Source: Omphiscola glabra
Lineage: Eukaryota; Mollusca; Gastropoda; Lymnaeidae
Assembly (NCBI GenBank): GCA_964017045.1
Contig: OZ024807.1
Coordinates: forward strand, 7,056,481-7,120,480
Reading direction: 5' to 3'
DNA length: 64,000 nt
The notes under the pieces are model-generated. The model saw only the letters and a list, made by a program, of their open reading frames with translations, was not told where the DNA came from and searched no databases. Made by a program: the position numbers and the translations under genes. Shown piece by piece: positions 34,900 through 47,237 of this stretch (within the stretch, counting starts at the first letter, position 1; every line of letters begins with the position of its first letter).

Positions 34900-35430
34900 A
34901 GCGATTGATCCACTCACGCAGTAGCTCTGTTTTAAATTATATTTATATAGCTCAAATATTTATTATTTTAAAAATAAGGCCCTCGGCCCCATACGCTAAA
35001 TTGTAAAATGGTTGTACTTATGTCACACACAAACTTAAATGTCGTTTGTATTTGATTGATTTCTATCCAACAATGCAATATCACTGATTGAAATTATATT
35101 TGTATAGCTCATATAACAAAAAATTATTTAGGGCCTAGGCCCTAAAAGGAATATTTCAAAATGGATAAGCTAATTCAGAAACCTTTGCTGCGCACAACTT
35201 ACCATATTTTTATCGAAATCGGATGAAAGCATACGACAATTATATTTAGCTCATAAAAGGGGTCAAAAAACAATTTAGGGCCCCGGTCCCAAAACGGAAT
35301 ATTGTAAAATATGTGTAACAATTCAGAAACATTTGCGGGCGTGTGTACAACAATTCACAAAATGTTCATCTCTTTGGATAAATGGTATAGAAGCACATAC
35401 GGGACATACATACATACATTAATTTTTATA
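34900..35430 (-). repeat. ~150-bp satellite array, 3 units
   Basis: Units contain attatatttatatagctca, a gggcc-rich block, an aacggaatattgtaaaat-like block, an attcagaaacctttgc block and an atcgaaatcggatgaaa-like block. It abuts the Helitron stub. Related arrays are at 38040 (opposite orientation) and 55440. Confidence 0.8.
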
Positions 35431-35479
35431 TATGTATATATATAGTTTACCGAATAAAGATAACTTTTTCGCAACTATT

Positions 35480-35829
35480 CAAGGATGATCTGTCTGCCTG
35501 TCTCTTTGTCTGTATGTCTGTCTCTCTCTCTCTGTCTGTCTGTCTCTGTCTGTCTGTCTTCTTGTATTTATATCGGTCTCTCTGTCTGTATGTCTCTCTC
35601 TCTTTTTCTGTCTCTCAATGTCTCTCCTTCTCTCTGTCTGTCTCTTTGTCTGTCTCTCTGTCTGTCTCTCTGTCTGTCTCTCTGTCTGTCTCTCTGTATG
35701 TCTCTCAGTAAGTCTTTCTGTCTCCCTCTCTGTCTCTCTGTATCTCTCTGTCTCTCTGTTTGTCTTTCTGTATGTCTCTCCTCTGTCTCTCTGTCTGTCT
35801 CTCTGACTGTCTGTCTGTCTCTCTGTATC

Positions 35830-35860
<31 letters not shown>

Positions 35861-36395
35861 GTCTGTCTGTCTCGCTTTCTCTCTGCATGTCTCTCTGTCT
35901 GTTTCTCTGCCTGTCTCTCTGAATATCTCTCTGTCTGCCTTTCTCTCTGTCTGTCTCTCTGTCTTTGTCTCTGTCGATCTCTCTGTCTGTCTCTCTGTCT
36001 GTCTCTATTTCTGTCGCTCTTTCTGTCTCTTTGTCATTATGTCTGTCTCTCTATATGTCTCTCTGTCTGTCTGCCTGTTTCTCTGTCTGTATGTCTGTCT
36101 CTCTGTATATCTTTCTCTCTGTCTTTCTCTCTGTTTTTCTCTCTGTCTGTTTGTCTCTCCGTCTGTCTGTCTCTCTGTCTGCCTTTCTATCTGTCTGTCT
36201 GTTTGTCTATATACCTACCTATCTACATATCTGTCCATCCATTCATCCACTCACCCACTCTTTTATCCATCCATCCTTTCATCCATTAATCCATCCATTC
36301 GTCAATATATCTATCTACATATCAATCTATCTATCTTTCATCTATCTGTCTATTTGTCTGTATGTCTGTCTTTCTGTCTATCTCTCTATCTAATA
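35480..36395 (+). repeat. (CTGT/CTCT)n low-complexity tract
   Basis: About 900 bp of tctgtctg and tctctctg, grading into ccatccattcatcc and tatctatc. All open frames here are low-complexity artefacts. Confidence 0.97.
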
Positions 36396-37240
36396 AAATC
36401 TCTATTTTGAAAATTAAATTTTAACTTGTGTAAAATGATTGGGTTTTGTTATTCATGGATATAATTATGTAAATGTATATACGTTTTGTTAACTTCATTG
36501 ATTTTCTTAATTGGTAAACATATGTTCATATGTAAATTGAAAGTATAGCTTCTTTTTTTTACAGCTGTAATGTCATTGGATTGAAAGATATTGTCATCCA
36601 AGTAAAAATATATAAACTCAATTTCCTACCCCCAAATATATGTGTATCGAAGAAAGTTAACTATATATCAAATTCATTCTGAGGCTAATCTTGTGCTGCA
36701 TCGGGCAAAATGAATCTATTGTATTAATTTTCCCCCCCCCCCCCAACAGAGTTTTAAAAAATTTAATCATCCACTGTATTGTAGCCGCCTTACTTACCAA
36801 AAAAGATTATTTTTTTTTTGCATTTAATATGCTTTGTTCTTATTTAGATAAGAGATAAGTGCACTAAAAATGCTATTTGGCTACGTAGTTTTGCTGCACC
36901 AATTTACTTAAACGTCATATTCTTATTAAAATTATTTTTAGATGTACAGTTTTTACTAATTTATAAATTTCATAAAAGTTTATTTTTGGAATGAATAAAA
37001 AGTAAAAAGTTATTAAATGTTAAAAATACAAAGCTAAATTAGTATTTAAGTTTAGCAATTTAAAAAGCAATCAATGCTATTTATTAATTGTACTTATAAG
37101 AAGGGGAATGTACATCATCAGTTTTGTCACGCTCTTTTCTTAAATCAGATAACTTTTAGCTTTGGCTAAATAGGCAATTCGCACTATGACGTCATTTGTG
37201 TGATTATTTAGAACTAATTAATTTTAATTTTATTTCGCCT
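36396..37240. other. AT-rich sequence
   Basis: A C run near 36733; no gene recognised. Confidence 0.4.
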
Positions 37241-37244
37241 TATT

Positions 37245-37580
37245 GACAACGCGCTAAAGAACGCACTAACAACAACTGATGTTTAGGTTTTCCCGATAAA
37301 TGTGATTACTGTGTATTTCTTTGATCATATTTTTTCTATTTAATTTTTTATTCATAACTTTTAATCGCATATAAAATGCTTAAGATAGTTCCTTAATTGT
37401 TTCTTTATATGTAATTGTAATTTATAATAATAATACTTAAACTTTTGCTAAAATAAAAACGGAAATATAATATTTTTTGCGCATGTAAATTTATTCGATT
37501 TCATTAAAATAATAGAAAATAACTATGATTGTTTTTAAGAGTCCGAATGTATCAAAATATTTTCGGCTCTTTGGCGTTAT
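37245..37580. repeat. Left arm of a ~2.7-kb inverted structure
   Basis: Contains ggttttcccgataaatgtga, gtaatttataataataat-like and aataatagaaaataactatg, then tcaaaatattttcgg. The same blocks occur inverted at 39640-39915. Confidence 0.8.
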
Positions 37581-38039
37581 GTCCCTATAGCCCATTCTTA
37601 TATATATTAAGTAGTAAAAAACTTACCCTTTAAATACACTTTTAATACGAAAATGCCGTTTAATGCAATCAGTGCAGCGAAATTACATATGCAAAATGAA
37701 TTCACTAAGGCACATATAAGAACATATATATGGATGATTTTATTAATTTCTTTAAAACTCTGTTTGGGGATGGGAAAGATATAATACGATAGTTTCATTT
37801 GCGCAAGGCAGCACACTATACGTCTCAGAATGAATTTGACAAATAATTAACCTTCTTAGGGTACATATATATGAGGGTTAGGAAATGTTACGTGGATGAC
37901 AATTTCTTTAAATCCAATATTACAGTTGTGAAAAATAGATGCTATATTCTCATTTTACCACTTAAGAAAATCAATGACGTTAAGAAAACGTAAATACATT
38001 TACAAAAGTATATCCATGGATATTACAACCCATTCAATT

Positions 38040-39400
38040 TACAAAAAATAACCAGTTTTGGACCGGGAGCCTTATAGTAGTTTTTTTTCTAATGTGAGCT
38101 ATTTAAATATAACTTCCGTATGCGTTATTATACCATTCATCTGAATGCGATAAACCTCAGTGAATTGTAGTGTGCAGGCCTGCATTAGGTTTCTAAATAA
38201 GTAAAACTAAAACCCTTTTACAATATTCCGCTTTGGGCCGGGGGCCTTAAATTCTTTTTTTTCTTATATGGGCTATGTAAATATAATGTCAAACAGAGCT
38301 ATTGAATAGGTGGGTGGAAATAACTTAAATATTAACTGTGACATTTCATTTTGTATATGTGACTTAATAAATAGGTTTCTGAATTAGTACAAATATTTCA
38401 CAATATTCCTTAGTAAGATGTTTTTCCCACGCCCGCAAAGCTTTTTGAATTATTACAACCGTTTAAAAATATTCCGTTTTGAGCCAGGGGCCCTATGTTC
38501 TATTTTTCCTATATGAGCTATACAAATATAATTTCAAACAGATCTAATGCATGGATGGATAGATTTTTAATCAAATACAAATAGCGATATTAAATTGTGT
38601 GTGTGACATAGTAAGTAGGTTTCTGAAGTAATACAACCATTGCTACAATATTCCGTTTGTGGCCGGGGCCCTACATGCGTTTGCCACCCTTTTATTGTCT
38701 TTATAATTATCTTATGCATTCCTGTACCATTAATCCGATTGCGATAAAACTTTGGTGAATTGACATGCGCACTCTCGCAAATGTTTCTAAATTAGAACAA
38801 CATTTTACAAAATTCCGTTTGGGCCAGGGGCCCGCAATTCGTTTTTTTTTCTGATAAGAGCTTTATAACTATAATATCATACAGAGCTATTCCATAGGTG
38901 GATCGAATTTAATCAAATACAAAGAGTGATATTTCAGTTTGTATGTTACATAGTCAGTAGGTTCTAGATTAGTTCAACCATTGTTCAATATTCCGTTTTT
39001 GAGTGGGTATCAGTGCATTGGTGTTATAAAAATATAATTTCCGTTTGCGTCCCTATACCATACATTCCATTACGATAAGAAGTTGGCGAGTTGTTGTGCG
39101 CATGCCTGCAAATGTTTCTAATTTATTACAACCATTTCACAATATTCCGTTTGGGGTCGGGGGCTCCAAATTCCATTTTTTCTTAATTGAACTATAAAAA
39201 TATAATTTCAAACAGAGCTATTTCATGGGTGGATGAAATTGAATCAAATACAAATAACGACATTTCAGTTTGTGTGTTACATAATAAGTAGGTTTCTGAA
39301 TTAATGCAACCATTTTACAATATATCGTTTGGGCCGGGGGCTTTAGATTCGTTTTGTTTTCTTAAATGAGATTCATCAATATAATTTCAAACAGAGCTAT
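38040..39400 (+). repeat. ~170-bp satellite array between inverted arms, ~8 units
   Basis: G-rich landmarks (gggccgggggcc-like) recur at about 38051, 38231, 38483, 38661, 38822, 39157 and 39332. Most are spaced 157-180 bp. The orientation is opposite to the arrays at 34.9 and 55.4 kb. Confidence 0.8.
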
Positions 39401-39639
39401 GAAAACAACAACCAGTGAACAAATGCCAACAGACAGCAAATTTGTAGTAAGAGCAGAGAAAACACATTGTTGCATGTTTAGTGTAGAGAGTATTTTTGTT
39501 TTTTTTATAAATAAACTTGAATTTTGTGACGTATTTTAGAATCGGATATGACATTGTAAACGTGTTTTTTTGAATAGGAATGATTGAGTAATATATATAA
39601 GAATGAGCTATGCTTACATAACTCTAAAGAACCGAAAAT

Positions 39640-39915
39640 ATTTTGATATTTTCGGACTCTCAAAAACAATCATAGTTATTTTCTATTATTTTACGGAAAT
39701 CGAATAAATTAATTTAATTAGTATTATTATAAATTACACATATATATAATGTAACGACTAATGAACTATTTTAAGCATTTTATCCGAATGTAAAAGTTAT
39801 GAATAAAATTATTAATAAAAAAAGTATGATCTAAGAATTGCATCTTAATCACATTTATCGGGAAAAACTAAACATATGTTATTCTTAGTGTGTATTTTAG
39901 TGCGTTGCGAATATT
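39640..39915. repeat. Right arm of the ~2.7-kb inverted structure
   Basis: ccgaaaatattttgat, then catagttattttctattatt and cacatttatcgggaaaaac are reverse complements of left-arm blocks, with small indels. Confidence 0.8.
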
Positions 39916-40294
39916 GCAAAATAAAAATATCTGTTTATGTGGCAATGTAACATAATTCTATCGAAATACGTAACAAAAAAGAAATGATCCACAGGTATTG
40001 ATTCCATTATAATAATTCACGCCAGTAACATGTCCGCCCGGCACGGGACATAACTGATGAAAATCAAATAAATCCCCAGGTGCATGATTTTTATGTCCCT
40101 TTGATAAAACAACGGAAGCTTTCCATATGGGTTATTTTCCCAATAATTCCATCCACATCTGAAGTATATTCTCAATCTTGATATGAACACAAATCAGACA
40201 AAGATACGATAAGATACAAAGTAAGGGATATTTTTTTTTATGACATATACATTTTCATGAATTCTTACACCAGCAGGAAATACTGAAGTTCCGA

Positions 40295-40475
40295 AGGTTT
40301 CTTCTTTTTATATTTGAGGACCCATGACCAATTTATTGATCATTCTGGTTCCTGGTTTCAGAGTTTGCCTTCTCTTAAATGAGTTGCCTACCAAGGCCAA
40401 CACTCTGGGGATTAAATTTCAGACCACCAGCTTTTGATTTGAGTCAGTTTAGACCACTCGGCCACTCAGCATGCT
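40295..40475 (-). mobile_element. tRNA-derived SINE
   Basis: On the minus strand the head reads GCTGAGTGGCCGAGTGGTCT, a good box A (TGGCCGAGTGG), with a weaker box B-like GGTCTGAAATTTAATCCC and then a non-tRNA body ending ...AAGAAGAAACC. The head resembles tRNA-Leu/Ser. A 3' fragment of the same body is at 52153-52212. Confidence 0.65.
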
Positions 40476-40894
40476 TCCAGGGGTTGTAAAGTACAACAAC
40501 GTAATAACTTGTTCGTTTACAACAAAAGTATATCTTTTTTAAAGTAACAAAAAGTCGTTGGCATGGGGGTAAATTAAGGGGGCGATAAATGGTGGATTTA
40601 TGTACCGCCATGTAGATTTGTTGTTATATATTAAATACGACAAAACCGGAAAATAATGAAGAGTCTTGTTTGGATCAATCGTTGCAACATCAAAAGAATA
40701 ATAAATAAATAAGCAAAATACATTAAGAAAATTAATAAATTATATTTCTAGAAACAAATCGTCCAAACACATATAAATCTATTGCCTTCAGGTGGATGAT
40801 TTTGTAAAAAACCATACAGTCATAAACTGATATTTGCATCGTTGTCATGCAAATATCAACTTTCAGACCGCTGATTCAATCACTTTTATTGTCA

Positions 40895-41050
40895 GTAGTG
40901 CAGAGAGCCTGACCAGCTATGTTCGTGGAGAGAGCCTGGCCAGCTATGTTCGTGCAGACAGCCTGCCTAGCTAACTTCGTGCAGAGAGCCTGGTCAGCTA
41001 TGTATGTGCATAGAGCCCGGCTAGCTATGTTCGTGCTGAGAGCCAGCTAA
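40895..41050 (+). repeat. ~30-bp minisatellite, 5 copies
   Basis: Units of gtgcagagagcctgaccagc followed by tatgttc. Confidence 0.9.
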
Positions 41051-42435
41051 ATGTTTGTTGTTGTTTTTTGTACTGAGAGTAGGGCTAGATTTTTTGAAAC
41101 CCATTTTAAAAAAAGCAATTGCTTTGACGAAAGAAAAGTTAAATTCTCCATACTATTTATAAATCATGAAATAATAATACTAAATACAAATGAATGAAAA
41201 CATATGCATTTATTTAATTATTTATTAATTTATTTAATTATCCATAACGGAACAATAGTACACAAACATTTTTACATTCCCTTTCCTTAATAGTGCAAAA
41301 CCATTTTGCAATTCTTGCTATCATTCACTGTTGATCTCAGCCCCGCAATTCCCATTCAGCCGTTCGGGACCTGTATTTGGGAACTGTATTTTGCCTTTAA
41401 AAAAGTATGCCTATATATTTAAATTCAATCTTGTCTCACCGGCTGCTTGATATTGAATAACATATAGCTTTAATGCACTTTGATATTTTAAGAATACATG
41501 TTAACTGTAAATAAAGATTTACATTTTTTAAAAACACATAATTCGATAGAACCAAATTTGCCACACTCAAGAGTTTCATAGGGAAAATGTGACGATCCGA
41601 ATTTTTTTGACTTACCTTGGGTCTAGCCTGAGACCTGTTATATTTTTAAATCCTGTTTACATTGTGTGTTTTTTTCTAACAGTATGTCACTCGATCCCAA
41701 AGCAAAAATAAAATATAATTAATTCATAAAGTTACTTATAAGTTGCACTTTTAGTGCAGAGTAGATTCTGTTTCATATGTATCTCAACTTAGAGAAATAT
41801 AGGCAAGCGTTGACAGAGATGAATTCAAAGTAATTTATGAGCACGACCAGTAAGTGAGTAATTGTTTTGTTCTACATGGTGATAAGGTATTGAAGATCTG
41901 AATTAATTTTTTTTTTATTCTTCACTCTCTCTCTCTGGTGTATAAGGGTGGGAAATGAAAGGCGTGATAGATACATTAAATGCGTCTTTGCGTTTGAGAG
42001 GTGATCCAGTGGATAATTTGCCTTTTAAGATGTCTCAAAAACAAATTGTCAGAAACTATTAGATAATGGAGTCTACTGCAAAAATCACATTATTAATGTT
42101 ACCACTAATGCAAGTGAATCCGTCTTCGATGGTAAAAGTATCCTTGGGAAAGCTATATACCTTTTTGTCTTCCAGTTTAAAGGGACATGTCCCCTCTGAA
42201 GACTAAAGGTCGAGGGAACAAGATTAACTTTTTGGCGTCTGGGTCAGCAGGAAATACAGGGCAGAGAAGACGAGGTTTAAGAATTTGGGAGAAGGGTCTA
42301 GAGACTTCATGTTTTTGTATATGAGTATGAATACAGTAAGTAGATTTAGCTCTCTTTTGGTTTGAAGGTATTTGATCGTGTTATGGACATCCTAAAATCC
42401 ATAAATGTATCTTCAGCTGTCAAGGAATGGTGATT
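41051..42435. other. Non-coding stretch
   Basis: No gene or complete element recognised. Confidence 0.4.
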
Positions 42436-42439
42436 TCTT

Positions 42440-42770
42440 GCACTACGGCATTACGGCATTATGGAAATATGGTGATATGACAATACGGCAATATGGTAAT
42501 GTGGCAATAGGGCAATGCGGCAATACGGCAATATGGCAATATGTCAATGTCGCAATATGACAATATAGCATTATGGCAATTCGGCAATACTGCAATATGC
42601 AATGTGGCAATAAGGCAATGCGGCAATATTGAAAAATGGCCATATGGCATTAAGGCAATACGGCAATATAGCAATGTGGCAATACGGCAATATGGTAAAG
42701 TTACAATACGGCAATATGGCAATACGGCGATATAACAAAACGGCAGTATGGCAATGTGGCAACCAGGCCT
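42440..42770 (+). repeat. 8-bp tandem repeat (ggcaatac/ggcaatat)
   Basis: Around 40 short units of ggcaatNN, mostly 8 bp. Open frames in it are artefacts. Confidence 0.93.
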
Positions 42771-43134
42771 GTAAGTAAAATGATATAAGAAAAAAGGGAG
42801 ATAGTATATTTGCCAACGGTCCTAAGCTGACAGATCCCTTTACAACAACAGCGAAGTCAGATGGAGGTAGTGAAGGAGACAAGATCTTTGAATACAATCA
42901 TCCAGCGTTGTTGTGGACTAGATTATTGTGAATGTTTGGTAGCGGGGGCGTGGTTAATCGTGAGAGTGTTTCTGTAAGTTGTAAGTCGTGAGGTCAGAGC
43001 GTGAAGTTGGTTCTTGGTGTTGAGCTTTAGTTGTATGCTGAGTATTTGTTGGAATAATATAAAAGGGCAGTGTGTTAGTTAGTCGTGAGATGAGCCGATG
43101 AGAGGGAGTTAGAGAAGTGAGATCATCGAGGTTT

Positions 43135-43460
43135 GTGAGAGTCGAGAGTCCAGAGTAGATCGTTAGAGCAGTCAAGAGTCGAGTAGTGAGAGTCCAGAGT
43201 AGATCTTTAGAGCAGTCAAGAGTCGAGTAGTGAGAGTCCAAAGTAGATCTTTAGAGCAGTCAAGAGTCGAGTAGTGAGAGTCCAGAGTAGATCTTTAGAG
43301 CAGTCAAGAGTCGAGTAGTGAGAGTCCAGAGTAGATCGTTAGAGCAGTCAAGAGTCGAGTAGTGAGAGTCCAGAGTAGATCTTTAGAGCAGTCAAGAGTC
43401 GAGTAGTGAGAGAGTCGAGAGTCCAGTGTAGATCGTTAGAGTAATCAAGAGTCGAGCAGA
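43135..43460 (+). repeat. ~44-bp minisatellite, ~7 copies
   Basis: Units of gagagtccagagtagatctt followed by tagagcagtcaagagtcgagtagt. It sits in a stretch (42.9-43.65 kb) that looks LTR-like but lacks a proven partner. Confidence 0.92.
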
Positions 43461-43646
43461 GAGAGAGAGAGAGAGTATTTATGTTAGGTTCGCTGTGGGG
43501 CTTGTTGCCTGCGGATATTTCTCTGCCAGATATATTTATGTACCAAGTAGATGTTTTAGTCCATGGAAATAAATACAGAATTTACAATGAACCATTCAGC
43601 GATTGAGTTACTTGACCAAAAGAGAGACGAGCATTAATCAAACAGG

Positions 43647-44420
43647 TCTGACTTAAGCTCAGACATCAAAAAGTCGCCATCGTAGGTATTAGACAACGAA
43701 AGAAGACCGTAAAAAGCATCTTTTTAGTCGGTGGGCATATTTTCGGCTAGCATTCCACGTTGGGCACAGGATCTTCTCAAAAACAATCACGCAATGAATT
43801 ATAAAATAATGCACGTATTAATTTACTACAACACATATCTAAAAGCAACCCCCACCCACTCGTCCTTAAGATGAGATGAAGTCTTAACTAAATGTCAAAA
43901 TGGCCAACGCGAGTCTCAGGTTGGAGACGCATGGGGGATATAGAGTTAAATATACAAAAACAATAATTTACTCATACGCATTCGTATGAGAATGATCACA
44001 CATTAACATCATTAAACACAGTTTAAATACATGGTGACAAAATGTATCTAAATAAAAGAATTGAACTATGCATTCTTAAACTAATCACTTTTGCCGACTT
44101 CAGACTAACAAAAAATAACGAGGTGGTTGATGTGGCGTGAAGATCTAGAAAGTTTTCTTAGATTTTACCTCGATATTTATAGTTAGTTTAATCTAATTGG
44201 TCATTGGCTGACTTCAATCGTGCGCTGATCAAGACCAATGTAGCGAGTCTCTAAAAGCGCATTCAAAAGTTAAAAATGACTCACTGGTTACATAGGGGTG
44301 GAGTATTTTTTTTACCTCGCAGTTCGTGACACGGTTTACTACAGCTCTAACTGCGTTGTGCACTATGAAAGCAGGGGCAATAACTCAAAGTAAACTATAA
44401 AGATGGTTAGCAATTCTATA
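43647..44420. other. Non-coding stretch
   Basis: No gene recognised. Confidence 0.4.
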
Positions 44421-44470
44421 AAATATAAGAACAAAGTTATTAAAGCTAAGCCTACTTTGTTCTTATATTT
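44421..44470. repeat. 17-bp perfect inverted repeat (hairpin)
   Basis: aaatataagaacaaagt at 44421-44437 is exactly inverted at 44454-44470, with a 16-base loop. Confidence 0.9.
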
Positions 44471-45110
44471 CATTTACATGCAATTTGAATGCAATCCATC
44501 AGTTATTGTCTTTTATTGGGATTTCTAATATGGTGTTCTGAATATTTAATTATTGGAATTGGAATTGGAATTTTCAGCCTGATTCGGTCTGAAAGACAAT
44601 TTGTAAAATGTTGAATTGTTAGAAAAAATAATATGTTGCTGGCAGTAAAATGGTTGTATAGAAGTTTGTATTTACAATAGTGGGATTGCATAAACAAATC
44701 AGTGTCTCGGATATTAACGAATTCCAGAAACGACCTTAGGTATCATATCATAATGGTATGAATTCAGGGGCTTCAACTCTGAGAGATAATGCTATCTGAC
44801 TTGGTTTTAGCGGCAGAAAAGAGATATGGCTTAAAAAGACGGAGGAAAATTAGATTTTTCATGGTGTATGTTATATCTGGAAAGAACACGGTTGAAGAAG
44901 TAAAGGCCATCTCATAAGTCTAGCGTTCGAGTTCTTTGCAGATTAAAAGTATTATTTTGGACGTTGATCAGGTTGAAGGGGTAACTTGTTTACCACTGTC
45001 AATGTCATGAAATTAGTGACAGTTTGTGTGTTTTGATTTAGGTGACAAATGGGGCTTGTGAACTGTAATATAGCTGAATGTTCTTGTACCATCAGTATGT
45101 TATCTACTTT

Positions 45111-45162
<52 letters not shown>

Positions 45163-46090
45163 TCACACTGCCATCACTGATTATGTTGTTGTGCCATGAC
45201 ATGTTATCTCAAGAATTAAATAGGTCCAATTAGATTCATCACACTGTTCTTTATTATTCAAATAATTGATACAAATATGGTCCTTGAAGTGGTTACATCC
45301 ATGTAACTGATAAAGTTACTACAACATAAGAAATATGACACACTTTAATATTATTCTATCCATCAATTAACATCACATTGAAATATGGCGCCCATCTCTC
45401 TCTGACCAAAGACCGTGCACACTCTCGCTCACAAAAAATCATGACTTCCTCATTCGCCACAAAAATTAGTTCTCCTGATTCTCATCATATGATTAAATCA
45501 CTACGCCATCGTGAATAGAAATAAATAATACAGTCATGTGACTTAGTACCGTTAACTCGTTGTGTTACATGAACGAATTTGAGCGATTTTCATATCACGA
45601 GTACATGAGATGTTGAGGGGATAAAAAGGGGAGGCTACTTCTTTAGCGGGGGATGTTTTACGTTCACTGAGGTGAGAGTGAACTATCTTGATAGTGCGAG
45701 TGATGAGAGGTCGTGTGGGATTTCGGCTCGCAAATGGATTGACTGATTGGTAGGTGATTTTTTGTATTGCAAGCCTGTGAATATCTACTTCTTTTGCATC
45801 GGAATTAGTCGTGTACACATTATCCAATGTCAGAGGATTGGTGTGATTTATACAGCATCTGGAATAAAGTATAGTTATTGTACTTTGGACGGTGTTGCTT
45901 TTTCTTCTCAGAGAGAGACAGTTATTGTGAAGTGGAATGAAATAGACCAGGTGAAGTAATTGACAGAAGCAAAAAGGCCTAAACAACGATAATAGTTGAC
46001 ATGGCCCACAGAATATTTGACAACCACATAGGTCGGCCCCTTTGTATCTAAAATTCTTAAGAAAGGTTTCAATCTGCATCTCGTCCTGGA
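44471..46090. other. Non-coding stretch with TA microsatellite
   Basis: A (TA)n tract at 45113-45158. A long minus-strand open frame at 45552-46109 (185 codons) has no domain, no signal and no repeat explanation; I leave it uncalled. Confidence 0.4.
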
Positions 46091-46129
46091 CACAGCTTTG
46101 AGACAGCACTCCTTAGCAGAATTAGTGAA

Positions 46130-46960
46130 AGTAATGGTATATGCTACAAATTATTTGCGAATGGCACAAAACTATACAAGTGTGTCCATCCTGATCCTTT
46201 GGTATGTGCAGCTTTTCAGGCTGTCGAGGCCAGCTGTCTTGTGGTGAAATCATGGAAGGCATTATTAAATAGACTTAAATTAAATTTATGATCAATTTAT
46301 TTTGAGTTTCTCATGCAAATCTTCGGAAAGTTGCCATCGCATCAATAAAAGTTGGTGCTTCTGAGATGCCTTTGCCCAAAACTGTTAATACCTCTGGCTT
46401 CTACACTGACAGTAAACAAAATGGTCCCTCATATCAGTTCTGTAGTCAGGGTTTATTTCTGTCATTTACGCACACTGGGTCAGCTGCGTCCTCAAATTAA
46501 TAAGAGAGAAGCCAATTGCCGTAAAATTCAGCGACTCAAGAATGTGCAAAATACAGCAACACGCATTTTATCGCGGATAAAGAAACCTGACCACATCACC
46601 ACATTTCTTAAAGATATCCCTTGGCTTTCTTTGATTGAGCGCATTAACCATATAGTTATGTCCTTGGCGTACAGCTGTATGGAAGGCACTGCACCTATCT
46701 GAAAAAACTTATTTCCTGACATGTATTCTTAAAGGTCCTGCGATCTGTATCAAAGTCCCTACTGAGAATTTCCAGTGTGGATGAACACACAAAAGTCCTT
46801 CTTATGCCGCAATCTTTGGGGTAAATTAAAAATGATAAAAAATCATGTAAGAAAAATTTAAAACATTTTTCTTTAAATATATTTTATGAAATCAGAGCGC
46901 TTTGATTATATTACACTGGCATGGATTAATGGCGCTTTACAAGTAATCAATCAGCATCAT
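46130..46960 (+). mobile_element. CR1/L2-like LINE 3' part, decayed
   Basis: Two frames alternate: VGASEMPLPKTVN then MVPHISSVVRVYFCHLRTLG, then RLKNVQNTATRILSRIKKPD, HITTFLKDIPWL and AYSCMEGTAPI. These are the conserved post-RT segments of CR1/L2-type LINE ORF2. The 3' tail contains atggcgctttacaagtaatc. Internal deletion, frameshift and stops. Confidence 0.85.
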
Positions 46961-47237
46961 CATATGGTTGCAACTTACCACGGCCGATTTCAGTGCTAGT
47001 CATTCCAGTTCTACAGCAACGTAATGTGTCTCATATTTTGATTTTTTTCTGCCGGCGTAGTCATATGGTTATAAGGTTGATGAGACTGTAGCAAGACAGC
47101 GCCGAGGCCAAATCAACTGGAGTCAGCTCGAGGTATAAAAGGCTAGAAAGCGATTTTAAATTAACCTTTTATCGCTGTTCTTTTTCGTTAGGATTTTAAC
47201 GCACCTCTGAAAACTGGTTAAATCTTTTATGTCAATT

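Noticed and set aside
35485..36410. Long Ser/Leu/Cys/Val frames
   Set aside because: Low-complexity CTGT/CTCT tract.
42905..43646. Solo LTR carrying the 44-bp array
   Set aside because: It has an LTR-like look (AATAAA-type signal, TG...CA possible) but no target duplication, partner LTR or primer site could be confirmed.
45552..46109. 185-codon minus-strand frame as a gene
   Set aside because: No domain, signal, splice or codon support; the region is flanked by a LINE on the other strand.
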